A stretch of DNA of 58,608 nt from JAGXQV01 sp964451375 (lineage in GTDB: Bacteria; Pseudomonadota; Gammaproteobacteria; Burkholderiales; Sulfuricellaceae). A program made the position numbers and the translations under genes. Below the pieces are notes generated by a model. It did no database searches and was not told where the DNA came from. It saw nothing but the letters and a program-made list of their open reading frames with translations. Shown piece after piece: positions 1-8,409 of this stretch. Where the stretch lies: NCBI GenBank assembly GCA_964451375.1, contig CAYVIN010000019.1, forward strand, positions 1 to 58,608. Reading direction: 5' to 3'. The first letter of the stretch is position 1. Every line of letters starts with the position of its first letter.

Positions 1-326
1 AATGGCAGCATGAACGCAAGCATTCAGGCGACAACTAGCTTGACAATTTCCGCCAGAGAGAAGCAACGTCTTGAAGGCGGTATTGGAGCGCCCTCTAATT
101 TCTATATTCTTCACGTGTCCATAATACGAGAAACCGATGAAAGCATTGTTCGGACATAGTTTGAAGGGTGGGCTGACGTCAGGAAACCCAACGTTTACCA
201 ACCGTCCCCGGTTGGGGCACGTTGGGGTTCACTACGTTCACCGCCAACCTACTATTTCTTAACGGATTAGCCATTGCCCCATTTGCCATGGCACTCTGAG
301 CATCCAAGTCAGAATCGAGGCGTTCC
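1..326. other. Window edge, no recognised gene
   Basis: No gene is recognised here. One plus-strand frame is open from the window edge to a TAG at 157-159 (52 codons) and could be the 3' end of a gene cut by the edge, but the peptide resembles nothing I know. Positions 187-226 form an imperfect nested palindrome with outer arms CCCAACG/CGTTGGG and inner arms CAACC/GGTTG, typical of interspersed intergenic repeats or a terminator. Confidence 0.4.
187..226. repeat. Nested palindrome, possible terminator or interspersed repeat
   Basis: Outer arms CCCAACG (187-193) and CGTTGGG (220-226) enclose a second arm pair CCAACC/GGTTGG. No T-run follows directly, so a rho-independent terminator is possible but not supported. 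The flanking wording (GTGAACCCCAACG type) resembles common dispersed intergenic repeats of proteobacteria. Confidence 0.4.
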
Positions 327-584
327 GTGCAACAGTGGCAAATGCAGGAAGCAATAGTACATTTGGACGAAGTTGTGACGCTGGCACAACAGAAAGGCCC
401 GCAGGAAATCGTCTTGGACGGGCGTTCTGTCGCTGTAGTGATGTCGCGGGTGGAGTTCGACCGTCTGACGGGTACAGGCGCTTCGTTGCTCGATTTCATG
501 CAGCGTTCGCCGCTTTACGGGCTGGATGAAATCGAGTTTCCCCGCGACACCACCCCGGCGCGGTGTACGACAGTCCTGGAATAA
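327..584 (+). CDS. Phd/YefM-family antitoxin, orphan
   Basis: An 85-residue protein with a GTG start and the Phd/YefM fold signature: a short N-terminal DNA-binding part (WQMQEAIVHLDEVV), the 'GPQEIVLDGRSVAVVMSRVEFDRL' type core and a C-terminal toxin-binding tail (DFMQRSPLYGLDEIE). Family members bind and neutralise a partner toxin and repress their own operon. No toxin gene follows: the next gene is the sugar kinase at 675. It is therefore either a solitary antitoxin or the remnant of a pair. The last ten residues (TPARCTTVLE) are less conserved than usual. GTG is chosen because it places the N-terminus where family members begin. Confidence 0.75.
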   Translation: MQQWQMQEAIVHLDEVVTLAQQKGPQEIVLDGRSVAVVMSRVEFDRLTGTGASLLDFMQRSPLYGLDEIEFPRDTTPARCTTVLE

Positions 585-674
585 CTCCCCCGCAGCCGCT
601 CGCCCAATCCCGCCACGCCCTTTCCAAACGACTTTGCTATACTTCGCCAGTTTTCAACCGACTTTGGGAAATCC

Positions 675-1610
675 ATGCGCACCCTGATTTGCGGCTCACT
701 CGCCTTCGACACCATTATGGTGTTTCACGACCAATTCAAGAACCACATCCTGCCCGAACAGATTCATATTCTGAACGTCGCCTTCCTGGTGCCCGATATG
801 CGCCGCGAATTCGGCGGCTGCGCCGGGAACATCGCTTATAACCTGCAATTGCTGGGCGGCGATCCTCTGATCATGGCGACTGTCGGCGAGGACTTCGCGC
901 CTTATGCGAAACGCCTGGAAAAGCTTGGGTTGGCGCAGGATCATGTGCGCACGGTGGAGGATACCTATACCGCGCAGGCCTTCATCACCACCGATCTCGA
1001 CGACAACCAGATCACCGCTTTTCATCCCGGTGCGATGAATTTTGCCCATCACAACCATATCGCCGACGCGGCGCAGGTCGGGCTGGGCATCGTCGCCCCG
1101 GACGGGCGCGACGGGATGGTGCAACATGCGCATGATTTCCACGCGGCGGGCATCCCCTTCATTTTCGATCCGGGCCAGGGCTTGCCGATGTTCAACGGCG
1201 AGGAGTTGCTGAACTTTGTCAGCCTTGCCGATTACATGGCAATGAACGACTACGAGGCGCAACTCATGCAGGAGCGCACCGGTCAAACGCTGGAGCAACT
1301 TGCCAAACAACTCAAGGCGCTGGTGGTCACGCAAGGCGGCAAAGGTTCGACCATCTATGCCGACGGAAAGATTCTGGAGATTCCCTGTGCGACGGCGACG
1401 GATGTCGTCGATCCCACCGGCTGTGGCGATGCCTATCGCTCCGGGCTGTTGTATGGCATGGCGAAAGGCTTGGACTGGGCGCTGACCGGGCGTCTGGCAT
1501 CGCTGATGGGGGCGATCAAGATTGCCAGCCGGGGCGGGCAGAATCACCGCCCAAGCCGCGACGAAATCCTGGCGCGCTTCAAGGAAACTTTCGGAACCTC
1601 GTTGGAATAG
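675..1610 (+). CDS. PfkB-family carbohydrate/nucleoside kinase
   Basis: A 311-residue ribokinase-like kinase that transfers phosphate from ATP to a sugar or nucleoside. The substrate-side glycine motif (GGCAGNIAYNLQLLG, about residues 47-61) and the C-terminal PfkB signature DPTGCGDAYRSGL (about 248-260) with the catalytic Asp and the anion hole are intact. The length and the GGCAGNIAYNL wording resemble bacterial proteins annotated as adenosine kinase, but the sequence alone does not fix the substrate. It stands alone; the lipoprotein gene follows closely on the same strand, so the two may be co-transcribed. Confidence 0.85.
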   Translation: MRTLICGSLAFDTIMVFHDQFKNHILPEQIHILNVAFLVPDMRREFGGCAGNIAYNLQLLGGDPLIMATVGEDFAPYAKRLEKLGLAQDHVRTVEDTYTAQAFITTDLDDNQITAFHPGAMNFAHHNHIADAAQVGLGIVAPDGRDGMVQHAHDFHAAGIPFIFDPGQGLPMFNGEELLNFVSLADYMAMNDYEAQLMQERTGQTLEQLAKQLKALVVTQGGKGSTIYADGKILEIPCATATDVVDPTGCGDAYRSGLLYGMAKGLDWALTGRLASLMGAIKIASRGGQNHRPSRDEILARFKETFGTSLE

Positions 1611-1621
1611 GAGTGAAAATC

Positions 1622-2089
1622 ATGAATACGCAACTCTGCCGTTTCCTTGCCGGATCGCTGGTTGGCGTGACTTTGCTCACTCTGGGCGGCTGCGCCGGCA
1701 GCCTGTCGGGTAGCGCCTACTCTCCCGGACAGGCGCGCCGCGCTATGGAAGTGCGGATGGGCGTCGTCGAAAGTGTGCGCCAGGTGCAGATTGAAGGCCG
1801 CGAAAGCGGCGCCGGCACTCTGGCGGGTGCGGTGATCGGCGGCGTGGCGGGCAGCAACATTGGCGGGGGCAAAGGCTCGATCATCGCCAGCGTTCTTGGT
1901 GCGGTGGCTGGCGGGGCGGCAGGTAGCGCCATCGAAGGTGGTGTCGGCAAGAAAAATGGCTTGGAAATTACCGTCAAGCTGGATGATGGAAAGATGATCG
2001 CGGTCACCCAGGAAGCCGATGAAGTCTTCCGCTCCGGCGAGCGGGTGCGCTTGCTGACCGGCAGCGGGACTACCCGCGTTTCGCACTGA
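1622..2089 (+). CDS. Glycine-zipper outer membrane lipoprotein (SlyB/PcpY type)
   Basis: The predicted precursor starts with a lipoprotein signal peptide ending in the lipobox LGGC, followed by a long Gly/Ala-rich glycine-zipper segment (AGAVIGGVAGSNIGGGKGS and AGGAAGSAIEGGVG) that usually packs against or spans the outer membrane. The remaining C-terminus is a small beta domain (EITVKLDDGKMIAV). This is the SlyB/PcpY/Rick_17kDa_Anti family. ATG at 1622 is preferred over the in-frame GTG at 1613 because GGAG at 1610-1613 is well spaced from it. The function is structural or envelope-stress related in homologues; the exact role is unknown. Confidence 0.8.
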   Translation: MNTQLCRFLAGSLVGVTLLTLGGCAGSLSGSAYSPGQARRAMEVRMGVVESVRQVQIEGRESGAGTLAGAVIGGVAGSNIGGGKGSIIASVLGAVAGGAAGSAIEGGVGKKNGLEITVKLDDGKMIAVTQEADEVFRSGERVRLLTGSGTTRVSH

Positions 2090-2168
2090 GTGGCTTAGTG
2101 CAGATGCGGAGGGCAGCATCTGCATGTTTTGCTTTACCTCTATGCCATCAGTTCATCCTGACTGACCG

Positions 2169-3350
2169 CTAATATCCCCGCAGTTTCAAGCTGTTTCTTC
2201 CTAGCTCGATAAATCCGTGTTCGACCAGTCCGCGTAAATCGCGGCTTTGCGTCATGGCGGTGCGCTTGAGGTAAAGCGCGCCGAACCACGGCTGGGCCTT
2301 GACCTCGGATAACACATGGTCGCTGCCGCGCGCCACCAGATTGGCGAGGATGGTGTACTGGCGGTGATTGATTTCCTTGGCGTCGAGCAGGTCGCGCATC
2401 CGGCTGCGATAGAGAACCTGCCCGATGAGCCGGTTGGCGCGGTCGTGAAGACGGTTGAAGGCGTCCAGCATTCCCTTGAGAAAGAGTTCGACGAACACCT
2501 GGTTGGGGTAGTCGGTCTTTTTCTCGTCATCCTTGCGCGCCTCGTTGAACGCGTAGAAGTATTCGTCGAGGTGCGTCAGATAGTATTTCGACAACGCGAA
2601 CGGCGCATACTGGTAGCCCGCACATTTCATGATCAAGGACTCCAGCACTCTGCCGACCCGCCCATTGCCGTCCCAAAACGGGTGGATGCGCTCGAAATAA
2701 TAGTGCGCCAGCGGCGCACGGATCAGCGGCGACAAACGGCACAGGGCGTCGGAATTGAGCCATTCGAGAAATTTCCCCATCAGCAGTTCGATATCCTCGC
2801 GACATTTCGGCGGGGTATAGACACCGCCATGCGCGAGATCGCCTACCTGGGTGCGTTGATCCTTGCGGTTGTTGCGGTATTCGCGGGGAACGTTGTAGGG
2901 ATGCGCAAGACCGGTGGTGATGTGCTCGTGTAAATCCTTGAGCATGGATTCGCCGATGGGGGCGGGAAATCCGGTTATCCCCTGGAATGCCGGGCTGGCC
3001 AGATACTGCCTGGCGAATTCATCGGCAACGTCGTAGGAGCGTTGGATATTGGCGACGCGCAGGTCTTTTTCTTCCCGTGCGTCGTCCGGTGCGGCGAGCA
3101 CGGCGGCGGTTTCTTCCTCGGTCAAGGTGCCGCCCTCGATGGTGTTGGTGCCGAACACGCTGGAAACCAGCACCTCTTTTTCAAGCTGGGTAACGATGGC
3201 GGGCAAAACCGGGATGGCCGCAAAACGTCGATGGGCGTCTTCGATACGGTCGATCATCGGTTGCGCGGCGGAAAAATCGACACCGACCCGGAAAACAAAT
3301 ATGCCGGAGCGGAAAGTCTCTACCCGCAGAGCCTGATCCAAGGTGATCAT
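2169..3350 (-). CDS. Fic-family protein (adenylyltransferase-type)
   Basis: A 393-residue Fic protein. The central active-site motif HPFWDGNGRVGR contains the catalytic His and the anion-binding loop. Near the N-terminus TNTIEG matches the (S/T)xxxE(G/N) inhibitory-helix motif, so this is a self-inhibited class II Fic enzyme, expected to transfer AMP (or another phosphate-bearing moiety) to a target hydroxyl. A Fic_N-type region precedes, and a winged-helix-like C-terminus (about 320-393, KEINHRQYTILANLV) follows, as in Fic proteins that regulate DNA or transcription. It stands alone on the minus strand. A perfect inverted repeat lies just upstream and may be an operator. Confidence 0.9.
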   Translation of the reverse strand: MITLDQALRVETFRSGIFVFRVGVDFSAAQPMIDRIEDAHRRFAAIPVLPAIVTQLEKEVLVSSVFGTNTIEGGTLTEEETAAVLAAPDDAREEKDLRVANIQRSYDVADEFARQYLASPAFQGITGFPAPIGESMLKDLHEHITTGLAHPYNVPREYRNNRKDQRTQVGDLAHGGVYTPPKCREDIELLMGKFLEWLNSDALCRLSPLIRAPLAHYYFERIHPFWDGNGRVGRVLESLIMKCAGYQYAPFALSKYYLTHLDEYFYAFNEARKDDEKKTDYPNQVFVELFLKGMLDAFNRLHDRANRLIGQVLYRSRMRDLLDAKEINHRQYTILANLVARGSDHVLSEVKAQPWFGALYLKRTAMTQSRDLRGLVEHGFIELGRNSLKLRGY

Positions 3351-3362
3351 GTTATGAATAAT

Positions 3363-3385
3363 GTTAACTCTAAACGACAGTTAAC
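3363..3385. promoter_or_regulatory. Inverted repeat upstream of fic gene
   Basis: GTTAACT (3363-3369) and AGTTAAC (3379-3385) are exact inverted copies separated by 9 bases, 13 bases upstream of the fic start codon in AT-rich sequence. Position and symmetry suggest an operator, perhaps autoregulatory; the binding protein is unknown. Confidence 0.45.
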
Positions 3386-3457
3386 CCATTATGCATAAAT
3401 GATAAATTAAAATCAATTGCTGGAATTTGTTGTAAAAAATGTTATAGAGGTTGCAGG

Positions 3458-5728
3458 CTACTTGGTCAGCGCCAAGAACACTTCCGGCAACCGTTCCGGC
3501 AACCGTTCGACGTTGTCTATCACCGTGTACTGCTTGCCGAAGATATCGCTGACGTATTCGTCGGCTTTCGGGTCGAGGTTGATGCAGTAGGTGTAGATAT
3601 TCTGCTGGTCGAGTTCCTTGACCGCCTGGCGTGCGTCCTCGATGAGTAGACGTTCATCGGGGCTATCCACGTCGGAAGGCTGGCCGTCGGTAAGGATCAG
3701 CATCAGTTTCTTGTCGGCCTGACGGGCTTCCAGATAGTGTCCCGCGTGACGCATCGCCGCGCCCATGCGTGTCGAGTAACCGGCCTCCATCGCCGCCAGC
3801 CTGGCCTTCACATCGTCGTTCCAGGTTTCACTGTAGCCCTTGATGTGGAAGTAACGCACTTCGTGGCGGGTATTGGAATGGAAACCGGCGATGGCAAATT
3901 TGTCGCCCAGCTTGTCGATCGCCCAGGCGAGCAGCGAGACCGCTTCCTGACTGAGCTGGAGGATGGTCTGGCCGCCGTCGCCGACCTTTTCCTTGAGCGA
4001 TTCGGAGAGATCGAGAAGCAGCATCACCGCGATATCGCGCCCGTCGGTGCGATGGCTCATATTGATGCGCGGGTCGGGATTGGCGCCGCTCTTGAAGTCG
4101 ATCAGCGAGCGGATGGCGATATCCAGGTCAAGCTCGCTGCCTTCCTCCTGGTAGCGGATGCGCACTTTGTCCTGCGGTTTCAACATGTCGAGAAGGCGTT
4201 TCAGGCGCTTCGCGAGGTCGGCGTTTTTCTCCAGCAGCCTGTCGATTTCCGCACCATTGCCGGCAGGATGCAGCGCCTCGTAGACGCTCGCCCAATCCGG
4301 GCGGTAGGTCTGGCTCTGGTAGTCCCATTCCGGGTAGTGGCGCGGCGGCAGGCCCTGAATTTCATCGTTGAGGTTGATCTTGCGCTCAGCGTCGAAAGCT
4401 TCTTCTTCGTCGCCCTCCTCGATAAATTTCCACATCTGCCGGTTGTCGTCGCGGTAATCGATGACGGTATCGTCGAAATGGACGTTGGCGAACTGGTCAC
4501 TCTGGCGGCGGCTGCGGGTCACATAGGCAAGCGCCAGTTCGGCGATTTGCGCGGTGTTCGACGGGCCGTCGGCGAGCAACGCGTGGAAGCGCCCCACGAA
4601 TTCACGCAACAACGGGTCGTGGTAGGGGTGTCCCGCCGGGTCGAGCAGGGCGCGCGACAACATCGCCAGCCGATGACGCAGGCACGATGTGGTTTCCGGG
4701 TCGCAGGCGCCTTCTACAGGCAGCGGGTGCAGCCCCAGAAAAACCCGCCGCAATCCCGGATACTCGCGCATCAGCAAGGCTTCGATGCGCGCATCCTCGA
4801 AAAACTCCACCGCCATGCGCTGAAAGGGACTCCAGTTGTCGGCGATCTGCGCCACCGTCCAGCGGCGGTGACCGACCATGTGGGCGAGCACAGCGCGATA
4901 GCGATCAAGACCGGAGACGCCGTTAAACGCGTCAAACACATCCGGCACCCGCATCCCTAGTTGGTCGTAATAGGGAACCGGTTTGCGCAGTTCGTCGAAA
5001 GCCGTCGAATACGGCACCAGGTGGTCGCTGTTCGACCACAGGGCGCGCAGATAGAGATCCAGCTTGCGTTCAACGTCGGAAAACAGGGTGCCGCGCCGTT
5101 CGCGCTGCAACACCGCGCGGCTGTCCGGGGACTTCAGCGCGAAATATTCTTCCTGGCGGATCGGGTGGTGGCCGTAATTGCGAATGCCGTATTCCACCCA
5201 GCTCTTCAGTCCCGCCAGGGGAAGCTGGCTGACCAGGAAGGGAGCTTGCTGGTACAACTCGGGCAGGCCAGGGCTGGGGATGGTCTGGTGGAAGCCGTGG
5301 ATGGAGCCGGTGGTGCGCGCCATCAGGTCGAGTGCGATGGACAGGTAGTTCTCCAACTGCTCGCGGGTATGCAGACGCCGCGCCACCGCCGCCAGGGTTT
5401 GCAGAAACGGCGCAATGGCCTTGCCGTTAGGCGATTTCCACATCTTGCGCACCATTTCCATCACCGGCGGCAGGGCGTCTTCGCCCACCACGGTAGCGGT
5501 GGAAGGCCACTCTTCGAGGAAAATCAGGATCGGTTCCGCGCCATGGCCCATCTTGCCCAAGACCCGCGCGGCTTCCACATAGGCATCCACGCCTTTCTTG
5601 CTGAGCAGCGCCAGTGCTTCGTAGAGGCATTCCTCGAATACCTCGGCGACCTGGATGAAGCCGCAATCCAGTTGCCGCCAATAGTCGCGGGTCTGGGGGT
5701 GCTGGTAATCGGCGATGATTGCGGACAT
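3458..5728 (-). CDS. cbbO: CbbO, von Willebrand factor A protein of Rubisco activase
   Basis: A 756-residue protein with a C-terminal vWA domain whose MIDAS motif DLSES (DxSxS) is intact, followed by the downstream ILTDGQPSD metal-site segment. A long helical N-terminal region fills the first 500 residues. CbbO links the AAA+ ring of CbbQ to inhibited Rubisco and is the substrate adaptor of CbbQO-type activase; related NorD proteins act on nitric oxide reductase. ATG at 5728 is chosen over the longer open frame because it lies 7 bases after the cbbQ stop and gives the family N-terminus (MSAIIADYQ). CbbO rather than NorD is favoured by the length and by the CbbQ partner. Confidence 0.85.
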   Translation of the reverse strand: MSAIIADYQHPQTRDYWRQLDCGFIQVAEVFEECLYEALALLSKKGVDAYVEAARVLGKMGHGAEPILIFLEEWPSTATVVGEDALPPVMEMVRKMWKSPNGKAIAPFLQTLAAVARRLHTREQLENYLSIALDLMARTTGSIHGFHQTIPSPGLPELYQQAPFLVSQLPLAGLKSWVEYGIRNYGHHPIRQEEYFALKSPDSRAVLQRERRGTLFSDVERKLDLYLRALWSNSDHLVPYSTAFDELRKPVPYYDQLGMRVPDVFDAFNGVSGLDRYRAVLAHMVGHRRWTVAQIADNWSPFQRMAVEFFEDARIEALLMREYPGLRRVFLGLHPLPVEGACDPETTSCLRHRLAMLSRALLDPAGHPYHDPLLREFVGRFHALLADGPSNTAQIAELALAYVTRSRRQSDQFANVHFDDTVIDYRDDNRQMWKFIEEGDEEEAFDAERKINLNDEIQGLPPRHYPEWDYQSQTYRPDWASVYEALHPAGNGAEIDRLLEKNADLAKRLKRLLDMLKPQDKVRIRYQEEGSELDLDIAIRSLIDFKSGANPDPRINMSHRTDGRDIAVMLLLDLSESLKEKVGDGGQTILQLSQEAVSLLAWAIDKLGDKFAIAGFHSNTRHEVRYFHIKGYSETWNDDVKARLAAMEAGYSTRMGAAMRHAGHYLEARQADKKLMLILTDGQPSDVDSPDERLLIEDARQAVKELDQQNIYTYCINLDPKADEYVSDIFGKQYTVIDNVERLPERLPEVFLALTK

Positions 5729-5735
5729 GGGATGC

Positions 5736-6542
5736 TCAGGCAAATACTGCGTCGATGGCGTGATCGAGGGTGGCGCGGATATCGGCGTCGTCGGTGATCG
5801 GGCGCACCAGCGCCATGCGGCAGGCATCCACCGGCGCCACGCCGCCCTTGATGAGCGTAGCCGCGTAAACCAGCAGGCGCGTGGAAATGCCTTCGTCGAG
5901 GCCGTGACCCTTGAGGTTGCGGGCAGCGGCGGCGATTTTCACCAGCTTGACGGCGGTTTCCTGCGCCAGCCCGGTTTCCTGGGCAACGATACCGGCTTCC
6001 AGACCGGCTTCCGGGTAATCGAAATCGAAAGCGGTGAAACGCTGCTTGGTGGATTGCTTCAAATCCTTCATCAGGCTCTGATAGCCGGGATTGTAGGAAA
6101 TCACCAACTGAAAATCGGGATGAGCGGCGAGTAATTCGCCCTTCTTGTCGAGCGGCAAGGTGCGGCGATGGTCGGTGAGCGGGTGAATCACCACCGTGGT
6201 GTCCTGACGTGCTTCGACGATTTCATCCAGGTAACAAATCGCCCCGATGCGCGCCGCCACGGTCAGCGGGCCGTCCAGCCAGCGTGTGCCGTTGGCGTCG
6301 AGCAGGTAACGCCCGACCAGGTCCGAAGCGGTCATATCCTCGTTGCAGGCCACCGTAATCAGCGGCCTGCCGAGCTTCCACGCCATGTATTCGACGAAAC
6401 GCGACTTGCCGCAACCGGTCGGCCCCTTGATCATCACCGGCAGGCGCGCCGTATATGCCGCCTGATAGAGCTGCACTTCGTTGGCCTGCGCCTGGTAGAA
6501 CGGTTCCTGCGTTATCTTGTACTGGTCGATGCTGGTGGTCAT
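5736..6542 (-). CDS. cbbQ: CbbQ, MoxR-type AAA+ ATPase of Rubisco activase
   Basis: A 268-residue MoxR-family AAA+ ATPase. Walker A is KGPTGCGKSRF, Walker B CYLDEIVEARQD, followed by the ISYNPGYQ sensor segment and the KQRF arginine-finger region. The 'VACNEDMTASDLVGRYLLDANGTRWLDGPL' stretch is typical of CbbQ/NorQ and closest to CbbQ. It forms the hexameric motor that, with CbbO, removes inhibitory sugar phosphates from Rubisco. The start at 6542 is preferred over upstream codons because GAGGA sits 7 bases before it and the length matches the family. cbbO follows immediately, so the two form an operon. No Rubisco gene is in this window. Confidence 0.9.
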   Translation of the reverse strand: MTTSIDQYKITQEPFYQAQANEVQLYQAAYTARLPVMIKGPTGCGKSRFVEYMAWKLGRPLITVACNEDMTASDLVGRYLLDANGTRWLDGPLTVAARIGAICYLDEIVEARQDTTVVIHPLTDHRRTLPLDKKGELLAAHPDFQLVISYNPGYQSLMKDLKQSTKQRFTAFDFDYPEAGLEAGIVAQETGLAQETAVKLVKIAAAARNLKGHGLDEGISTRLLVYAATLIKGGVAPVDACRMALVRPITDDADIRATLDHAIDAVFA

Positions 6543-6679
6543 GGCGTTGTCCTCGCTGCGTATCCGTAAAGGTTTAGGGAGAATGATACTCGGGATTTCC
6601 ATAAATAATAGTCATGTATTGTTATCGCATGGATAAGCAAACAGTTATGCAGTTGGCGGTTTTGTCCTGTTAGGATGAG

Positions 6680-6737
6680 GTAGGAAAAACCCTACCTCCG
6701 CAGCCAATATCCTTACACGCAAATCAATATTGTCTGA
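6680..6737 (+). promoter_or_regulatory. Conserved upstream module of cheR locus
   Basis: GTAGG-N6-CCTAC (6680-6695) is an inverted repeat. Fifteen bases later a 27-base element (6711-6737) begins CCTTAC and ends ATTGTCTGA. The same arrangement, with 25 of 27 bases identical, lies upstream of the mcp-cheY-cheA locus at 53794-53852. Neither element resembles the sigma-28 consensus. It is probably a regulator site plus promoter shared by both chemotaxis loci. Confidence 0.6.
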
Positions 6738-6824
6738 TGGGTGTTCAGCCCGGTTTTTGAGATTCTAGCGACTGTCCGCTGGATAATTTCAGCGCAGCGG
6801 TGAGGTAAGGCGAGGAGAATAATA

Positions 6825-7634
6825 ATGTGTCGCGATGTGACGATTTCCGAGCGGGAATTCCATCAATTCCGCAGCATGATCTATGAGGTGGCGGGCATCA
6901 GCCTGTCTGAGGCGAAAAAACCGCTGGTCAGCGGGCGCCTGGCGAAGCGGGTGCGCCAGAATGGCCTGGACAGCTACGGCGCCTATTTCGATTACCTGAT
7001 GCGGGAAAAAAGCGAGTTGCAGATAGCGGTGGATCTGCTTACCACCAACGAAACTTATTTTTTTCGCGAACCCAAGCATTTCGATTTCCTGCGCGAGCGC
7101 ATTCTTCCCGACCTCAAGGCGCGACCCGTGGTGCGGGTGTGGAGCGGGGCGTCTTCGAGCGGCGAGGAACCTTATACCATCGCGATGACCCTGGCCGAGT
7201 CGCTGGGCGAACGATCCTGGGAAATCGTCGCGTCCGACATCAGTTCGCGGGTGCTCGAAAAAGCGCGAAGCGGTGTTTACCCACTTTCGGATACCGAAAA
7301 CATTCCCCGTTCCCTGCTTTCCAAATATTGCCTGAAAGGTTTTGGGCCGCAGGAGGGTACTTTCATCGTTGACCGTAGCTTGCGTACCCGCGTCAACTTT
7401 CTTCAGGTGAATCTCAATGCGCCGTTGCCGAACCTGGGCGAATTCGATGTGATTTTCCTGCGCAACGTAATGATTTATTTCGATATGGAAACCAAGCGCC
7501 AGGTGGTGCGGCGGATGCTCCCGTTGTTGCGTCCGGGCGGCTATTTCATCGTGAGCCATTCGGAAAGCCTGAACGGCATCACGGACGATCTCAAGGTCGT
7601 GATGCCGTCCATTTACCGGAGGCCCCATGCTTAA
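6825..7634 (+). CDS. cheR: CheR, chemoreceptor glutamate methyltransferase
   Basis: A 269-residue S-adenosylmethionine-dependent methyltransferase that adds methyl groups to glutamates of chemoreceptors. It has the N-terminal helical CheR_N domain (about 5-60), the signature TTNETYFFREPKHF, the SAM-binding loop VWSGASSSGEEPYTIA, and the LRNVMIYFD motif. AGGAG precedes the ATG with normal spacing. It opens a cheR-cheD-cheB run; the cheD start codon overlaps the end of cheR by 8 bases, so translation is coupled. The upstream region contains a module shared with the second chemotaxis locus. Confidence 0.95.
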   Translation: MCRDVTISEREFHQFRSMIYEVAGISLSEAKKPLVSGRLAKRVRQNGLDSYGAYFDYLMREKSELQIAVDLLTTNETYFFREPKHFDFLRERILPDLKARPVVRVWSGASSSGEEPYTIAMTLAESLGERSWEIVASDISSRVLEKARSGVYPLSDTENIPRSLLSKYCLKGFGPQEGTFIVDRSLRTRVNFLQVNLNAPLPNLGEFDVIFLRNVMIYFDMETKRQVVRRMLPLLRPGGYFIVSHSESLNGITDDLKVVMPSIYRRPHA

Positions 7635-8226
7635 TTCCAATCAGGTTTTCGACGTGTTCCTGCAACCCGGGGAGTATTTTTTCGGCGGGCGGGAAGTCCG
7701 CATTCGCACACTGCTGGGTTCGTGTGTGTCGCTGGTGTTCTGGCATCCCCAATTGCTGTTGGGCGGCATGTGCCATTACATGTTGCCGGGCCGGGCGCGT
7801 GGCGCGACTCACGCATTGGACGGACGCTATGCCGATGAGGCGGTGGAATTGATGCTCGGGGAAATCCGTACCAGCGGCACACAGTTGCGTGACTACCAGG
7901 TACGGATGTTCGGCGGCGGCGACATGTTTCCCGGCATTTCCCGTGCTGAACGCGGTCACGTGGGCATGAAAAACGTCGTGGCGGCGCGCGAGCTGATGTG
8001 CCGCCACGGTTTTGGCTGCGTTTCCGAGCATGTCGAGGGCTTGGGACACCGCAATCTGATTTTCCAGGTGGGCAGCGGTCAGGTGGCGCTAAAACATTTG
8101 CCCCTCGGCCAAGGCGATGTTGCCGCCACCATGCTTTTTCCGCCCCAATTTGCTCACGCCGATCCGCGAGGCGCTACGTCCGCCAAACCGGCGACGCTGG
8201 TGCGCCCTTGGGCAATGGCGGGTTGA
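7627..8226 (+). CDS. cheD: CheD, chemoreceptor glutamine deamidase
   Basis: A 199-residue CheD, which deamidates glutamines of chemoreceptors and in many species is regulated by CheC or CheY-type partners. The catalytic Cys is in TLLGSCVSLVFWHP (about residue 36) and the catalytic His in GGMCHYMLPG (about 53); both are present. The C-terminal 30 residues are longer than the core fold. It overlaps cheR and is followed, after a 183-base gap filled by a long palindrome, by cheB. Confidence 0.93.
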   Translation: MLNSNQVFDVFLQPGEYFFGGREVRIRTLLGSCVSLVFWHPQLLLGGMCHYMLPGRARGATHALDGRYADEAVELMLGEIRTSGTQLRDYQVRMFGGGDMFPGISRAERGHVGMKNVVAARELMCRHGFGCVSEHVEGLGHRNLIFQVGSGQVALKHLPLGQGDVAATMLFPPQFAHADPRGATSAKPATLVRPWAMAG

Positions 8227-8236
8227 GCGGAGCATA

Positions 8237-8399
8237 TATACCTTGCCTCGCCACAATTTACCGATTTATCCATCGTCCGGCGGGCGCGCTGCGGCGTTGC
8301 AAATTGCTTGTGTGGTACGGCCACACCGCGCAATTTGCGCCTTGCATCGCATCCCGCCAGACGCGGCCAAATCGCCAAATCGTGACGAGGCAAGGTATA
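8237..8399. repeat. Long palindromic element, copy 1 (cheD-cheB gap)
   Basis: The element runs from TATACCTTGCCTCG (8237-8250) to its exact inverted copy CGAGGCAAGGTATA (8386-8399). The two arms remain largely complementary towards the centre with one indel. The left half contains GGCGGGCGCGCTG...GCGTTGC and the right half GCGCCTTGCATCGCATCCCG, both shared with the element at 17009-17169, while the outer arms are not shared. It fills the gap from 10 bases after the cheD stop to 10 bases before the cheB start and covers the AAGG that best serves as cheB ribosome binding site. Confidence 0.8.
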
Positions 8400-8409
8400 G
8401 CGGCAATCC

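Noticed and set aside
3737..4960. Long plus-strand frame opposite cbbO
   Set aside because: Shadow frame of a high-G+C gene on the other strand.
6680..6737. Sigma-28 promoter upstream of cheR
   Set aside because: The TAAA/GCCGATAA pattern is absent; only the conserved module is supported.
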